The translations under genes were made by a program, and so were the position numbers. A stretch of 64,000 nucleotides of DNA from Cellulosimicrobium marinum (GTDB lineage Bacteria; Actinomycetota; Actinomycetes; Actinomycetales; Cellulomonadaceae): assembly GCF_020551945.1 (NCBI RefSeq), contig NZ_JAJBZH010000005.1, positions 372,001 through 436,000 on the forward strand. Direction: 5' to 3'. The notes under the pieces were generated by a model. That model did no database searches, had not been told where the DNA came from, and saw only the letters and a list, made by a program, of their open reading frames with translations. Of the stretch, positions 1 to 12,732 are shown piece by piece (position 1 is the stretch's first letter; every line of letters begins with the position of its first letter).

Positions 1-151
1 GGTTCGAGTTCACGAGGACGACCCGCAGGCCCTCCTCCTTGAGCACCCGGCACGCCTGGGTGCCGGAGTAGTCGAACTCGCAGGCCTGCCCGATGACGAT
101 CGGGCCGGACCCGATGACCAGGACGCTCGAGATGTCGGTTCTGCGCGGCAC
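1..151 (-). CDS. carB: Carbamoyl-phosphate synthase large subunit (N-terminal fragment, cut by window edge)
   Basis: Only the first 50 codons lie in the window. They read [20 protein letters not shown] followed by [15 protein letters not shown], the strongly conserved N-terminus of the CarB ATP-grasp subunit with its GSGPIxIGQ nucleotide-binding loop. CarB makes carbamoyl phosphate from bicarbonate, ATP and ammonia supplied by CarA, feeding pyrimidines and arginine. The GTG start lies 3 nt after the carA stop, so it is the last visible gene of the pyr/car operon. Identification is secure; the rest of the gene is outside the window. Confidence 0.95.
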   Translation of the reverse strand, partial: MPRRTDISSVLVIGSGPIVIGQACEFDYSGTQACRVLKEEGLRVVLVNSN

Positions 152-154
152 GGG

Positions 155-1399
155 TCAGTTCTCCTTGCTGGTCTGCGGGGCGGCCTCGGAGCCAGGGGCT
201 GCGGAGCCGTCCGCACGGCGGGTGCCCATGAGCTCGACGAAGCGGTCGAAGAGGTAGGCGGCGTCGTGGGGTCCGGCCGCGGCCTCGGGGTGGTACTGGA
301 CGGAGAAGGCCGGCAGGTCGAGGCACTCGAGGCCCTCCACGACCTGGTCGTTGAGCCCCACGTGCGACACGCGGACGCGCCCGTAGCGGCCGCCGTCGTG
401 CGGCGCGGTGGACTCGCCCTCGACGGGCGCGTCCACGGCGAACCCGTGGTTGTGCGCGGTGACCTCGACCTTGCCGGTGCGGCGGTCCATCACGGGCTGG
501 TTGATGCCGCGGTGGCCGTACGCGAGCTTGTACGTGCCGTAGCCGAGGGCCCGCCCGAGGATCTGGTTGCCGAAGCAGATCCCGAAGAACGGGGTGCCGC
601 GGTCCAGGACCTCGCGCAGCAGCTCGACCTCGTGGGTCGCCGCGGCGGGGTCGCCGGGCCCGTTGGAGAAGAACACGCCGTCGGGCGCGATCGCCTCGAT
701 CTGCTCGATGCCCGTGCTCGCGGGCACGACGTGCACGCGCACGCCCCGCTCGGCCAGTCGCTGCGGCGTCATGGACTTGATGCCCAGGTCGACCGCGACG
801 ACCGTCGCGACCGGCTCGTCGCCCGGGGCGGACCCCGCGACGGGCTCCACCACGTACGTCTCGGCGGTGCTGACCTCTCGCGCGAGGTCGGCACCGGCCA
901 TCGCGGGCGCGGCCTGCACCTGCGCGACGAGGTCCTCGGTGGTACGCGGGTGACCGTCGCGCAGCAGGTCGTCGCCGGAGAAGATGCCGGCGCGCATCAC
1001 GCCGAGCTCGCGCAGGTGGCGGGTCAGGGCGCGCGTGTCGACGTCGCTGATCCCGACGACGCCCTGCTCGGCGAGCTCGTCGTCGAGGGTGCGCACCGAG
1101 CGCCAGTTCGACGCGCGGCGCGCCGCGTCGCGCACGACGTAGCCGGCGACCCAGATCTGCCGCGACTCCGGGTCCTCGTCGTTGACGCCCGTGTTGCCGA
1201 TGTGGGGGGCCGTCATGACGACGATCTGCCGGTGGTAGGAGGGGTCGGTGAGGGTCTCCTGGTACCCGGTCATGCCGGTGTTGAAGACGATCTCGCCGAC
1301 GGTCGTGCCGCGCGCGCCGTAGGCGCGGCCGACCTGCACGGTGCCGTCCTCGAGGACGAGCAGGGCCCGGTCGGACCGCGGGGTGTCAGTGGTGGTCAC
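155..1399 (-). CDS. carA: Carbamoyl-phosphate synthase small subunit (glutaminase)
   Basis: 414 aa. It hydrolyses glutamine and channels ammonia to CarB. The N-terminal CPSase small-chain domain ([20 protein letters not shown] near residue 30) is followed by a class I amidotransferase domain with the nucleophile in FGICFGN (Cys275) and the His370/Glu372 pair in QYHPEA, so the triad is complete. I chose the GTG at 1397-1399 because it forms a GTGA overlap with the upstream gene and gives the usual N-terminus ([19 protein letters not shown]). The longer open frame upstream is a shadow of the neighbour. Cotranscribed with pyrRBC and carB. Confidence 0.96.
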   Translation of the reverse strand: MTTTDTPRSDRALLVLEDGTVQVGRAYGARGTTVGEIVFNTGMTGYQETLTDPSYHRQIVVMTAPHIGNTGVNDEDPESRQIWVAGYVVRDAARRASNWRSVRTLDDELAEQGVVGISDVDTRALTRHLRELGVMRAGIFSGDDLLRDGHPRTTEDLVAQVQAAPAMAGADLAREVSTAETYVVEPVAGSAPGDEPVATVVAVDLGIKSMTPQRLAERGVRVHVVPASTGIEQIEAIAPDGVFFSNGPGDPAAATHEVELLREVLDRGTPFFGICFGNQILGRALGYGTYKLAYGHRGINQPVMDRRTGKVEVTAHNHGFAVDAPVEGESTAPHDGGRYGRVRVSHVGLNDQVVEGLECLDLPAFSVQYHPEAAAGPHDAAYLFDRFVELMGTRRADGSAAPGSEAAPQTSKEN

Positions 1400-2088
1400 G
1401 AGTCTTCCTTGTCGTTCTGGTCGGCACCGGGAGCCGCGTCGTCGTGCGCGGGCTCCGGGTCGGGAGTCGGGTCGGCGGGGTCGGCAGGCTCCGCACCGGC
1501 GGCCTGCGGCCCCTCGGGTCGTCGCCCGGTCCCCGTGGGGGCCAGGTCCTGGACCGCGGCGAGCAGGCGCGCCACGTCCTCGTCGTGGCGCGGCATGAGT
1601 CCGGTGTCGAGCGCGACGGGCGCGGGCTCGTCCGCGCCCGGCGTGCCGTCCGCGGGGGCGACGGGCTCGGCCGCCACCGTCCAGGAGACGACGACGATCG
1701 CGTCCTTGCCGACGAACTTGCCGGCCATGCCGGGGGTGAGCGCGGCGCCGGTCACGGCTCCCGCGGGGACCCACAGGTCCGGTGCGCCGGTGCGCGCGAC
1801 GTGCACACCGGCGTCGTGCACGGTGACGACGGCGCGCGACCGGTCCCCGAGCCCGTGCGCACCGACGCGCGCGAGCCAGTCGCCCGCGAGGGTGCTCGAC
1901 ACGTAGAGCGCGTCGACCGGGTCGAGGACGACGGCGCCCCGGTCGTCCGGTGCGGGCGCGGCGGGCGGGGTGGGGACGACGCCGACGGACCGGTCCGCGA
2001 GACGGCGGCGGCCGAGCAGGACGAGCGTGAGGAGCACGACGCCGAGGACGACCCAGATGCCCACCGCGACGGGCTGGGGCAGGTTCAC
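1396..2088 (-). CDS. Membrane-anchored protein of the actinobacterial pyr operon (Rv1382-like position)
   Basis: 230 aa. One N-terminal membrane segment (about residues 7-25, [19 protein letters not shown]) is followed by a cytoplasmic domain with a PH-like look ([20 protein letters not shown], later [20 protein letters not shown]) and a Pro/Asp-rich tail after about residue 185. Genes in this slot between pyrC and carA are typical of actinobacteria (Rv1382 in M. tuberculosis); their function is unknown as far as I know. GTGA overlaps join it to both pyrC and carA, implying translational coupling with the pyrimidine enzymes. I infer a role at the membrane but cannot name it. Confidence 0.85.
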   Translation of the reverse strand: MNLPQPVAVGIWVVLGVVLLTLVLLGRRRLADRSVGVVPTPPAAPAPDDRGAVVLDPVDALYVSSTLAGDWLARVGAHGLGDRSRAVVTVHDAGVHVARTGAPDLWVPAGAVTGAALTPGMAGKFVGKDAIVVVSWTVAAEPVAPADGTPGADEPAPVALDTGLMPRHDEDVARLLAAVQDLAPTGTGRRPEGPQAAGAEPADPADPTPDPEPAHDDAAPGADQNDKEDS

Positions 2089-3430
2089 GCGTGCACCCCC
2101 CGGGCGACGGGCGCGCCGTCGAGCACGGTGGCGCGCCCGCGCAGGAACGTCGCCACGACGCGGCCCGGCAGCTCGGTCCCGCGGAACGGGGTGTTCGTGC
2201 TCGCCGTGACCTGCTCGGCGCCGTCCACGACCCGGGTGGCCGCCGGGTCGACGAGCGTGACGTTCGCGGGCTCCCCGACCTCCAGCGGGCGGCCCTGCGC
2301 CGTCGGGCCGGTGTCGATGCGCCCGATCCGGGCCGGGTTCGCCGACAGGACGCGCGCGACGTCCGCCCAGGTCATGCGGCCCGTGTCGACCATGGTCTGC
2401 TGCACGACGCTCAGCGCCGTCTCCAGGCCCGTCATGCCGAACGCGGCGGCGGCCCACTCGCAGTCCTTGTCCTCGACCGGGTGCGGTGCGTGGTCGGTCG
2501 CGACGATGTCGATCGTCCCGTCGGCCAGCCCCTCGCGCACGGCCTCCACGTCGCGCTGCGTGCGCAGCGGCGGGTTGACCTTGAACGTCGGGTCGTAGCC
2601 GCGCGCGAGCTCGTCGGTGAGGATCAGGTGGTGCGGCGTCACCTCGGCGGTGACGTCGATCCCCCGGCCCTTCGCCCAGCGCACGATCTCGACCGAGCCC
2701 GCCGTGGACAGGTGGCACACGTGCAGCCGCGAGCCGACGTGCTCGGCGAGCAGCACGTCGCGCGCGATGATCGCCTCCTCCGCGACGGCGGGCCAGCCCG
2801 CGAGCCCGAGCTCGGCGGACACGACGCCCTCGTTCATCTGCGCGCCCTCGGTGAGGCGCGGCTCCTGCGCGTGCTGGGCGACGACGCCGTCGAACGCCTT
2901 GACGTACTCCAGCGCCCGGCGCATGAGGATCGGGTCCGACACGCACTTGCCGTCGTCCGAGAACACGCGCACGCGGGCCGCGGAGTCGGCCATCGCGCCG
3001 AGCTCGGCGAGCTGCGCGCCCGCGAGCCCCACCGACACCGCGCCGACGGGGTGGACGTCGACCCAGCCGGCGTCGCGACCGAGCCGCCACACCTGCTCGA
3101 CGACGCCCGCCGTGTCCGCGACCGGGGTCGTGTTGGCCATCGCGTGCACGGCGGTGAAGCCGCCCGCCGCGGCGGCGCGGGTGCCCGACTCGACGGTCTC
3201 GGCGTCCTCGCGGCCCGGCTCGCGCAGGTGCGTGTGCAGGTCGACGAGACCCGGCAGGGCGACGAGCCCGCTCGCGTCGACGACGACCACGTCGGCACCC
3301 TCGCGCCTCGCGGCCGCCGTGCCGACCGGCTCGATCGCGGCGATCACCCCGTTGTCGAGGACGAGGTCGACGGGCTCGCCGCCGAGCGGGCGCGCACCGC
3401 GCAGGACGTACGTGGTGGTCTCGGTGCTGC

Positions 3431-3434
<4 letters not shown>
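2085..3434 (-). CDS. pyrC: Dihydroorotase
   Basis: 449 aa, the usual length for the class I (PyrC/AllB-like) dihydroorotase that cyclises N-carbamoyl-aspartate. The metal-binding [10 protein letters not shown] motif has His67 and His69. HVCHLST (about residue 240) and ATDHAPH (about residue 310) supply further ligands and the catalytic Asp. The start is the GTG at 3432-3434 ([17 protein letters not shown]), which overlaps the pyrB stop as GTGA; the open frame continues far upstream but that part is antisense-frame noise over pyrB. Third gene of the operon. Confidence 0.95.
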
Positions 3435-5238
<1,804 letters not shown>

Positions 5239-5306
5239 CTACCGGGCCCGCGGGTGCGCGACCGGGCGTCGTCCGCCCGGTGGGACGCGGCGTCCGTCAC
5301 ACCGCG

Positions 5307-5351
5307 ACGACCCGCCCGCGGGACCGGGGTGCGGTCCTGCGGGCGGGTCGT
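5307..5351 (-). terminator. Long hairpin between nusB and pyrR
   Basis: The arms 5307-5325 and 5333-5351 pair over 19 positions (one G-U) around a 7-nt loop. It begins 20 nt past the nusB stop and ends about 130 nt before pyrR, so it most likely terminates the efp-nusB transcript. There is no U-tract, common for GC-rich actinobacterial terminators. A role as a pyr leader structure is possible but less likely at this distance. Confidence 0.75.
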
Positions 5352-5370
5352 GGGTGTCGCGGGGTGCGCG

Positions 5371-5790
5371 TCAGGCCGTCGCGGTCGGCTTCATCTCGAC
5401 GATGCGCGCGAGCAGCCCGTTGACGAACGACGGCGAGTCGTCCGTCGAGAGGGACCGGGCCAGGTCCACGGCCTCGTCGACGGCCACGACGTCCGGGACG
5501 TCGTCGTTGAAGAGGATCTCCCAGCCGCCGATGCGCAGGAGCGAACGGTCGACCGCCGGCATGCGGTCCAGGGTCCAGCCGTGCGAGTACGTCTCGAGGA
5601 GCTCGTCGATGCGGTCGCGGTGGGCGAGCACGCCCTCGACGATCTCGACGGTGTACTGCGGCACGGGCGACTGCGCGACGCCCGGGTCGGCGACGCGCTC
5701 CGCGAGGAGGGTCGCGGGGTCGACCTCGCGCTGCTCCGCCTCGAAGAGGACGTCCAGCGCGCGCTTGCGCGCCTTGGTGCGAGCGGCCAC
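5371..5790 (-). CDS. nusB: Transcription antitermination factor NusB
   Basis: 139 aa, normal length. NusB joins NusE/S10 on boxA RNA to prevent premature termination in rRNA operons. All-helical NusB fold: MAARTKARKRALDVLFEAEQ at the N-terminus and the signature region (RLPAVDRSLLRI-type, here RMPAVDRSLLRIGGWEILF, about residues 78-96), then VAVDEAVDLARSLS and SPSFVNGLLARI. GTG start 10 nt after the efp stop, so the two are cotranscribed. In Streptomyces, as I recall, bldD sits between nusB and pyrR; it is absent here. Confidence 0.95.
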   Translation of the reverse strand: MAARTKARKRALDVLFEAEQREVDPATLLAERVADPGVAQSPVPQYTVEIVEGVLAHRDRIDELLETYSHGWTLDRMPAVDRSLLRIGGWEILFNDDVPDVVAVDEAVDLARSLSTDDSPSFVNGLLARIVEMKPTATA

Positions 5791-5800
5791 GACGCGGCCG

Positions 5801-6364
5801 TCAGTCGTTCACGCGGCCGAGGTACGACCCGTCACGCGTGTCGACCTTGACCTTCGTGCCCTGCTCGAGGAAGAGCGGGACCTGGATCTGCGCGCCCGTC
5901 TCGAGCGTCGCGGGCTTCGTGCCGCCCGTGGAGCGGTCGCCCTGGAGCCCCGGCTCGGTGTAGGTGATCTCGAGCACGACGGACGCGGGCAGCTCGACGT
6001 AGAGCGGCTGGCCGTCGTTCGACGCGATGAGCACGTTCTGGCTCTCGAGGAGGTAGTCCTTGGCGTCGCCCACGACCTCCGCGGGGACGGTGATCTGGTC
6101 GTACGTGGACGTGTCCATGAAGACGAAGTCCGTGCCGTCCATGTACAGGTACTGGAAGTCGCGGCGGTCCACGTTGGCCGTCTCGATCTTGATGCCCGCG
6201 TTGAACGTCTTGTCGACGGTCTTGCCGGTGAGCACGTTCTTGATCTTCGTGCGGACGAACGCGCCACCCTTGCCGGGCTTGACGTGCTGGAACTCGATGA
6301 CGCTCCACAGCTGGCCGTCGATCCGGAGCACGGTGCCGTTCTTGATGTCGTTGGTCGTCGCCAC
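5801..6364 (-). CDS. efp: Translation elongation factor P
   Basis: 187 aa, full length. EF-P relieves ribosomes stalled at polyproline stretches. The three OB-like domains are recognisable: [20 protein letters not shown] at the N-terminus, the domain I loop [10 protein letters not shown] with Lys32 at the tip, and the C-terminal domain ending [30 protein letters not shown] start with AGGAAG about 6 nt upstream. No EpmA/EarP-type modification gene is in the window; how actinobacterial EF-P is modified cannot be read here. Confidence 0.97.
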   Translation of the reverse strand: MATTNDIKNGTVLRIDGQLWSVIEFQHVKPGKGGAFVRTKIKNVLTGKTVDKTFNAGIKIETANVDRRDFQYLYMDGTDFVFMDTSTYDQITVPAEVVGDAKDYLLESQNVLIASNDGQPLYVELPASVVLEITYTEPGLQGDRSTGGTKPATLETGAQIQVPLFLEQGTKVKVDTRDGSYLGRVND

Positions 6365-6448
6365 GTTCGTCTTCCTGTCGCAGGGTCTTCGGGGGCCGCG
6401 GGCCGGTCCGCCGGGGACCGGGCGGTCACGGCCCGGACGACCGCGCGA

Positions 6449-6462
6449 GCGGCCCGGGCCGC
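6449..6462. other. GC palindrome between the membrane-protein gene and efp
   Basis: A perfect 14-nt palindrome (GCGGCCCGGGCCGC) lies 19 nt beyond the stop of the 6481-6933 gene and about 85 nt upstream of efp. It may be part of a terminator for the SatD-like unit; the stem is only 7 bp and a role is unproven. Confidence 0.3.
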
Positions 6463-6480
6463 AGACGGGCCTGGACGAGT

Positions 6481-6933
6481 CTACCGGAGCGCACCGAGCG
6501 CGGCGTCGGCGACCACCCCGAGGAGGGCCGCCCACGACATCGACGCGAGGGTGCCCACGACGAACCGCTCGGACGCGACGGGGTGCTCGCGCAGCTCGGG
6601 GTACCGGCCCAGGCCCTTGACGGCTACGACGAACGCGATGCCGGACGGGTACCCCGCGAGCAGGCACCCCGTGATGGCGAAGCGTTCGAGGAAACCGATC
6701 CACGTCCCGCCGCGCAGCGCCCGGACGGCCTCCGTGCCGATCGTGCCCGCCGCGGGCGGCGGCGGCACCGGGACGGACGCCGGGTCGGCCGCGCGGCCTC
6801 GCGCCGGCCGCTGCGGGCGCGCCGCGGCGCGCAGCACCCCCTGCGTCACGGGTGCGCCGCCGAGCACGCTCGCGGCCAGCGCCAGCACCCAGACCGCGAC
6901 GGTCAGCAGGACCGTCACCGGGTCGATCGTCAT
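6481..6933 (-). CDS. Small integral membrane protein paired with a SatD-like regulator
   Basis: 150 aa with three likely membrane segments: about residues 5-27 ([21 protein letters not shown]), a central segment around 83-103 that includes [20 protein letters not shown], and a C-terminal one around 125-148 ([19 protein letters not shown]). Between the first two is a basic/Pro-rich linker. The pattern IGFLER...[11 protein letters not shown]...VVGTLAS resembles an uncharacterised actinobacterial membrane family that I recognise only by pattern. Its ATG overlaps the upstream stop as ATGA, so it is coupled to the HTH/SatD-like protein. Function unknown. Confidence 0.8.
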   Translation of the reverse strand: MTIDPVTVLLTVAVWVLALAASVLGGAPVTQGVLRAAARPQRPARGRAADPASVPVPPPPAAGTIGTEAVRALRGGTWIGFLERFAITGCLLAGYPSGIAFVVAVKGLGRYPELREHPVASERFVVGTLASMSWAALLGVVADAALGALR

Positions 6934-7535
6934 GCGTCGCACTCCCCCAGCAGTCTCACGACGACGGGCCGCGCCGCCGCCTCCTCGGGCCAGAGCGCGG
7001 AACGCAGCCTCTGGCTCACGGCCTGCTCGCTGATGCCGAGCAGCCCGGCCACATCCTTCTGGGTGCCGCCCACACGCGCGAGGGCGTCGACGGCCTCCCA
7101 GCCCGGCCCGCTGCGACGCTCGGCCACGGCCGCGAGGAGCCGGACGAGCGCCTCGACCTCCGCGGCACGCCCGGGCCGCCCTCCGCGCACCGCGACGGGC
7201 GCGGTCGCCGCCCGGGACTTGGCCTGCTCGACGGCGTCCCGCGCCCGCACGAACGCCTCGCCGCTCGCCTCGCGGGAGACGGCGGGCAGCGGCTCGTCCA
7301 CCGCCCCCACCCCGACGCCGACGCTCCAGCCGCCGTCGCGCAGGAGGTCGAGCACGACGTCGAGCACGGTCGCCGGGTCGTCGAGGACGCCCTGCACCTC
7401 GTCCCCGACCGTGCGGTCGAAGGGGACGACGACGCCCGGACGGTCCGCGAGGAGAGCCCGCATCCGGCGCAGGAGCTCGGGCACCCGGTCGGGCCGCCCG
7501 GTGCTCGCCCGCTGGTCCACCGTGAGCACGAACAT
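6930..7535 (-). CDS. SatD-like protein with C-terminal helix-turn-helix
   Basis: 201 aa. The N-terminal two thirds ([12 protein letters not shown]..., [42 protein letters not shown]) resemble SatD-family proteins, whose fold looks like a degenerate nucleotide-cyclase/GGDEF domain; the real GGDEF/cyclase metal residues are not evident. The end carries a helix-turn-helix ([22 protein letters not shown], about residues 155-177), so it is probably a DNA-binding regulator. Two TTGATC-type palindromes lie just upstream of its ATG, suggesting autoregulation. It is coupled to a membrane protein. The SatD assignment is by pattern and moderately sure. Confidence 0.7.
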   Translation of the reverse strand: MFVLTVDQRASTGRPDRVPELLRRMRALLADRPGVVVPFDRTVGDEVQGVLDDPATVLDVVLDLLRDGGWSVGVGVGAVDEPLPAVSREASGEAFVRARDAVEQAKSRAATAPVAVRGGRPGRAAEVEALVRLLAAVAERRSGPGWEAVDALARVGGTQKDVAGLLGISEQAVSQRLRSALWPEEAAARPVVVRLLGECDA

Positions 7536-7552
7536 CCATCCAGGCTAGGGGC

Positions 7553-7570
7553 TTGATCTGTTGTGATCAA
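7553..7570. promoter_or_regulatory. Operator-like palindrome 1 upstream of the SatD-like gene
   Basis: TTGATC and GATCAA arms separated by 6 nt, 18 nt upstream of the ATG at 7535. It shares its half-site with the second palindrome 6 nt further out, a typical arrangement for a dimeric HTH repressor. Binding by the SatD-like protein is inferred. Confidence 0.6.
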
Positions 7571-7576
7571 CCCCCC

Positions 7577-7602
7577 AGGCTTGATAGGCGCCGATCAAGC
7601 CT
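7577..7602. promoter_or_regulatory. Operator-like palindrome 2 upstream of the SatD-like gene
   Basis: Perfect 9-bp arms AGGCTTGAT / ATCAAGCCT around an 8-nt spacer. The right arm includes the aroQ stop codon (7595-7597). The shared TTGAT/ATCAA core with palindrome 1 argues for a regulator site; a short aroQ terminator hairpin is the alternative. Confidence 0.55.
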
Positions 7603-8056
7603 CGGGCGAGCCGGCCCCCAGGCGCGCCCCGACCGCCTCGAGCGCCAGCCGGTAGGAGTCGAAGCCGAAGCCCGCGACCGTCCCCGTCGCGACCGCGCCC
7701 ACGACGGAGTGGCTGCGGAACGCCTCGCGCGCCGCCGGGTTGCTCAGGTGGACCTCGACGAGCAGCAGGCCCGACGTCGTCACCTGCGCCGCGGCGTCGC
7801 GCACGGCGTAGGAGTAGTGCGTGAACGCGGCCGGGTTGAGCACCACGTGCGCCCGCGCGTCGACCGCCTCGTGCAGCCACCCCACGAGCTCGGACTCGTC
7901 GTCGGTCTGGCGCACGTCGACCTCCAGCCCGAGGCGCTGCGCCCAGGCCGCCGCCGCGACCCGCAGGTCGGCCATCGACGCCGAGCCGTAGATCTCCGGC
8001 TCGCGCACGCCGAGCCGGCCGAGGTTGGGTCCGTTGAGCACGAGCACGCGTTCCAT
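7595..8056 (-). CDS. aroQ: 3-dehydroquinate dehydratase, type II
   Basis: 153 aa, normal for the dodecameric type II enzyme of the shikimate pathway (3-dehydroquinate to 3-dehydroshikimate). Signature NGPNLGRLGVREPEIYG with the catalytic Tyr23, VVLNPAAFTHYSYAVRDA with the substrate-binding Asn and the catalytic His, and VEVHLSN near residue 105. ATG at 8054-8056. It is separated from the aroBKC cluster by a divergent phosphodiesterase gene and a membrane-protein gene. Confidence 0.95.
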   Translation of the reverse strand: MERVLVLNGPNLGRLGVREPEIYGSASMADLRVAAAAWAQRLGLEVDVRQTDDESELVGWLHEAVDARAHVVLNPAAFTHYSYAVRDAAAQVTTSGLLLVEVHLSNPAAREAFRSHSVVGAVATGTVAGFGFDSYRLALEAVGARLGAGSPEA

Positions 8057-8125
8057 GCGCCCGACCCTAGCCGCCCCGGACCGCCTCGCCGCGCGACGTC
8101 CGCGGAACCGGGCCACCCTGAGGGC

Positions 8126-8947
8126 GTGACGACCACGACGCCCGTCCCCGGCCCCCGGCGCCACCCCTACCTCAGCGCCCCGGCCGGCTTCCTCGCGCTC
8201 GCCCACCGCGGCTTCTCGCTCGACGGCCTCGAGAACTCCCTCACGGCCTTCGGCGCCGCGGCCGACCTCGGGTTCCGCTACGTGGAGACCGACGCGCACG
8301 CCACCGCCGACGGCGTCGCCGTGGCCCTGCACGACGCGACCCTCGACCGCACCACCGACGGCACGGGCGCGATCGCGGCGCAGCCGTGGCGGCGCGTCCG
8401 GCACGCCCGGATCGGCGGCGTCGAACCGGTGCCGACGCTCGAGGACGTCCTCGGCACGTGGCCCGCGCTGCGCGTCAACATCGACGTCAAGTCGGCGGCG
8501 GCCGCGGCGCCCGTCGCCGCCGCGATCGAGCGCACGCGCGCGCACGACCGCGTGTGCGTCACGTCGTTCTCGACACGGCGCCGTCGGGCCACGCTCGCGC
8601 GGCTGACCCGGCGCGTCGCGACGTCGGCGGGCACCCCCGAGGTGACGGCGGTGGTCCTCGGCGTCCGCGCGGCGCTCCGCCGCCCGGGCGCGGTGCGCGC
8701 GGCCCTGCGGTCCGTGGACTGCCTCCAGGTGCCCGAGCGCACCGGTCGCGTGCGGGTCGTCGACGCCCGCACCGTGCGCGCCGTGCACGCGGCGGGCCGC
8801 CAGGTCCACGTGTGGACCGTCAACGACGCGGCCGCGATGGAGCGGCTGCTCGACCTCGGCGTCGACGGGATCGTCACCGACCGGGCCGACGTGCTGCGCG
8901 ACGTCCTCGACCGTCGCGGCCGGTGGAGGCCCGACGACGGTCAGTGA
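8126..8947 (+). CDS. Glycerophosphodiester phosphodiesterase family protein
   Basis: 273 aa, no signal peptide, so probably cytoplasmic. GDPD family TIM barrel: AHRGFSLDGLENSLTAF (catalytic His in HRG, about residue 30), the metal-binding ETDAHATADGVAVALHDATLDRTTDG motif, then VNIDVKS and, near the end, VHVWTVNDAAAMERLLDLGVDGIVTD. It would hydrolyse glycerophosphodiesters to glycerol-3-phosphate and an alcohol. GTG start at 8126-8128 gives VTTTTPVPGP before the domain. Plus strand, divergent from aroQ, and its last 7 nt overlap the end of the convergent next gene. Confidence 0.9.
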   Translation: MTTTTPVPGPRRHPYLSAPAGFLALAHRGFSLDGLENSLTAFGAAADLGFRYVETDAHATADGVAVALHDATLDRTTDGTGAIAAQPWRRVRHARIGGVEPVPTLEDVLGTWPALRVNIDVKSAAAAAPVAAAIERTRAHDRVCVTSFSTRRRRATLARLTRRVATSAGTPEVTAVVLGVRAALRRPGAVRAALRSVDCLQVPERTGRVRVVDARTVRAVHAAGRQVHVWTVNDAAAMERLLDLGVDGIVTDRADVLRDVLDRRGRWRPDDGQ

Positions 8948-9537
8948 GGCGACAGGTCCGGCGTGACCTTCCGGGGCGCGCGGCGGGCAGGACGGGACTC
9001 GTCGGACAGCACGGCGGTGGCGCCCCACGCGACCCGACCTCCCCACGCGACGCGCACCGGTCCGCCCGAGCGTCCGTCCGGCGCCAGCCGGAACACCTCG
9101 ACGGTCGCAGGCCCGCGGACCGCGCGCGGGTGCGCGAGCGCGACGTGCAGGAACCGCGCGGCGGGGACCGGCACGAGCTCGGCGGCGAGCTCGACCACGG
9201 TCTCGCGCGACGTCGTCTCCGGACTTCCCCGCCCCGTCCCGGTCCAGCGCGCGACGGGCACGGTCCCGACCGCGGGCGCCCACCGGCGTCGGACCCGCAG
9301 GAGCGCCACGACCGCGCCGACCGCGGCGGCCAGGAGCAGCACGGCGAAGAACGCCGCCGCCCAGCGCGCCGCGCCCGGCACGACCGCCGCCGTCACCGCG
9401 GCCGCGCACCCCAGGGCGCCCAGGCCGACGGCCAGCGCACGCGGCAGGCGCTGCTCCGACCGGACGATCAGCGCGAGGTCGGGATCGTGCGGCGGGGCGT
9501 CCTCGACGGGACCCGCCGGACCGTCGCCCCGTGGCAC
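8941..9537 (-). CDS. Hypothetical protein with two membrane segments
   Basis: 198 aa. Residues about 33-54 and 59-80 form two adjacent hydrophobic helices (ALAVGLGALGCAAAVTAAVV and WAAAFFAVLLLAAAVGAVVALL), followed by an Arg-rich turn and a soluble C-terminal domain of about 110 residues with beta-rich character (FLHVALAHPRAVRGPATVEVFRLAPDG). I do not recognise the family. It ends convergently with the phosphodiesterase gene (7-nt overlap) and lies 16 nt downstream of aroB, so it could be the last gene of the aroC-aroK-aroB operon. Confidence 0.7.
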   Translation of the reverse strand: MPRGDGPAGPVEDAPPHDPDLALIVRSEQRLPRALAVGLGALGCAAAVTAAVVPGAARWAAAFFAVLLLAAAVGAVVALLRVRRRWAPAVGTVPVARWTGTGRGSPETTSRETVVELAAELVPVPAARFLHVALAHPRAVRGPATVEVFRLAPDGRSGGPVRVAWGGRVAWGATAVLSDESRPARRAPRKVTPDLSPH

Positions 9538-9553
9538 GACGCCGCCCCGCGCC

Positions 9554-11342
<1,789 letters not shown>

Positions 11343-11343
<1 letters not shown>

Positions 11344-12560
11344 CAGCGCTGCAGCTCCGGGATCGCGGCGAGGTAGGCCTCGACGTTGCGCCGCACCTCG
11401 GCGACCGAGTCGCCGCCGAACTTCTCCAGCGCCTGCTCGGCGAGCACGAGCGCGACCATCGCCTCCGCGACGACGGCCGCGGGCGGGACCGCGCACACGT
11501 CGGAGCGCTGGTGCTGGGCGTTCGCCTGCTCGCCCGTCGCGACGTCGACGGTCGCGAGCGCGCGCGGGACGGTCGAGATCGGCTTCATCGCGGCGCGCAC
11601 GCGCACCACCTCGCCGTTGCTCATGCCGCCCTCGACGCCGCCGGCGCGGTTGCTCAGGCGACGGATGCGCCCGTCGGCGTCGCGCTCGATCTCGTCGTGC
11701 GCGGCCGACCCACGACGCGCGGCCGTGCGGAAGCCGTCGCCGACCTCGACGCCCTTGATGGCCTGGATGCCCATCAGCACCGCCGCGAGGCGGGCGTCGA
11801 GGCGACGGTCGGACTGCGCGTACGTCCCGAGGCCGGACGGCACGCCGTAGGCGAGCACCTCGACGACGCCGCCGAGCGTGTCGCCCGCCTTCTGGCAGTC
11901 GTCGATCTCGGCGACCATCGCCGCGGACGTCGCGGGGTCGAAGCAGCGCACCGGGTCGGCGTCGAGCGCGGCGACGTCGTCCGGCCCGGGCGCGGGCGCG
12001 CCGTCGGGCACCCGGACGGGCCCGATGGCGACGACGTGCGACACGAGGCGGACGCCGAGCGCCTGCTCGAGGAACTTCGCCGCGGCGGTGCCGAGCGCGA
12101 CGCGCGTCGCGGTCTCGCGCGCGGACGCCCGCTCGAGGACGGGGCGCGCGTCGTCGAACCCGTACTTGCGCATCCCCACGAGGTCGGCGTGGCCCGGGCG
12201 GGGGCGGGTGAGCGGGCGGTTGCGCGCGATCTCGCGCTGGTCGCCCGTGCCCGCGTCCTTGAGCAGCGCCTCCGGGGGCACCGGGTCGGCCGACATGACG
12301 TCGACCCACTTCGGCCACTCCGAGTTCGCGATCTCCAGGGCGAGCGGGCCGCCCTGCGTCACGCCGTGGCGCAGCCCGCCGACGACGCGCAGCACGTCCT
12401 GCTCGAACTTCTGGCGCGAGCCCCGCCCGTACCCGAGGCGGCGGCGCGCGAGCGCGGCCTGCACGTCGGCCGTCGTGAGCTCGACCCCCGCGGGGAGCCC
12501 GTCGAGGATCCCGACCAACGCCTCGCCGTGCGACTCACCCGATGTCAACCAACGCAGCAT
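11343..12560 (-). CDS. aroC: Chorismate synthase
   Basis: 405 aa. Reduced-FMN-dependent enzyme making chorismate from EPSP. Signatures: [21 protein letters not shown] at the N-terminus, [13 protein letters not shown] (FMN and substrate Arg/Lys), [14 protein letters not shown], and [26 protein letters not shown]. Two ATGs are 9 nt apart. I chose 12558-12560 because GGAGG is then about 9 nt upstream, whereas the other ATG (12569) directly abuts it. First gene of the aroC-aroK-aroB operon. Confidence 0.96.
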
Positions 12561-12732
12561 GGGCGTCATCCTCCCACGTCACGTCCCACCGCCCGGCGGC
12601 CGACCGGAGTGCGGACGACGTCGCCCACCCGGCACCACGCCGGCCCGGACGCCGGCCCGGACGCGTCCGGAGGCCCAGGGCCCTGTGGACGACGGCGGCG
12701 CGCGCCCGGGACGCCCGGCTACGGTGCGTCCC

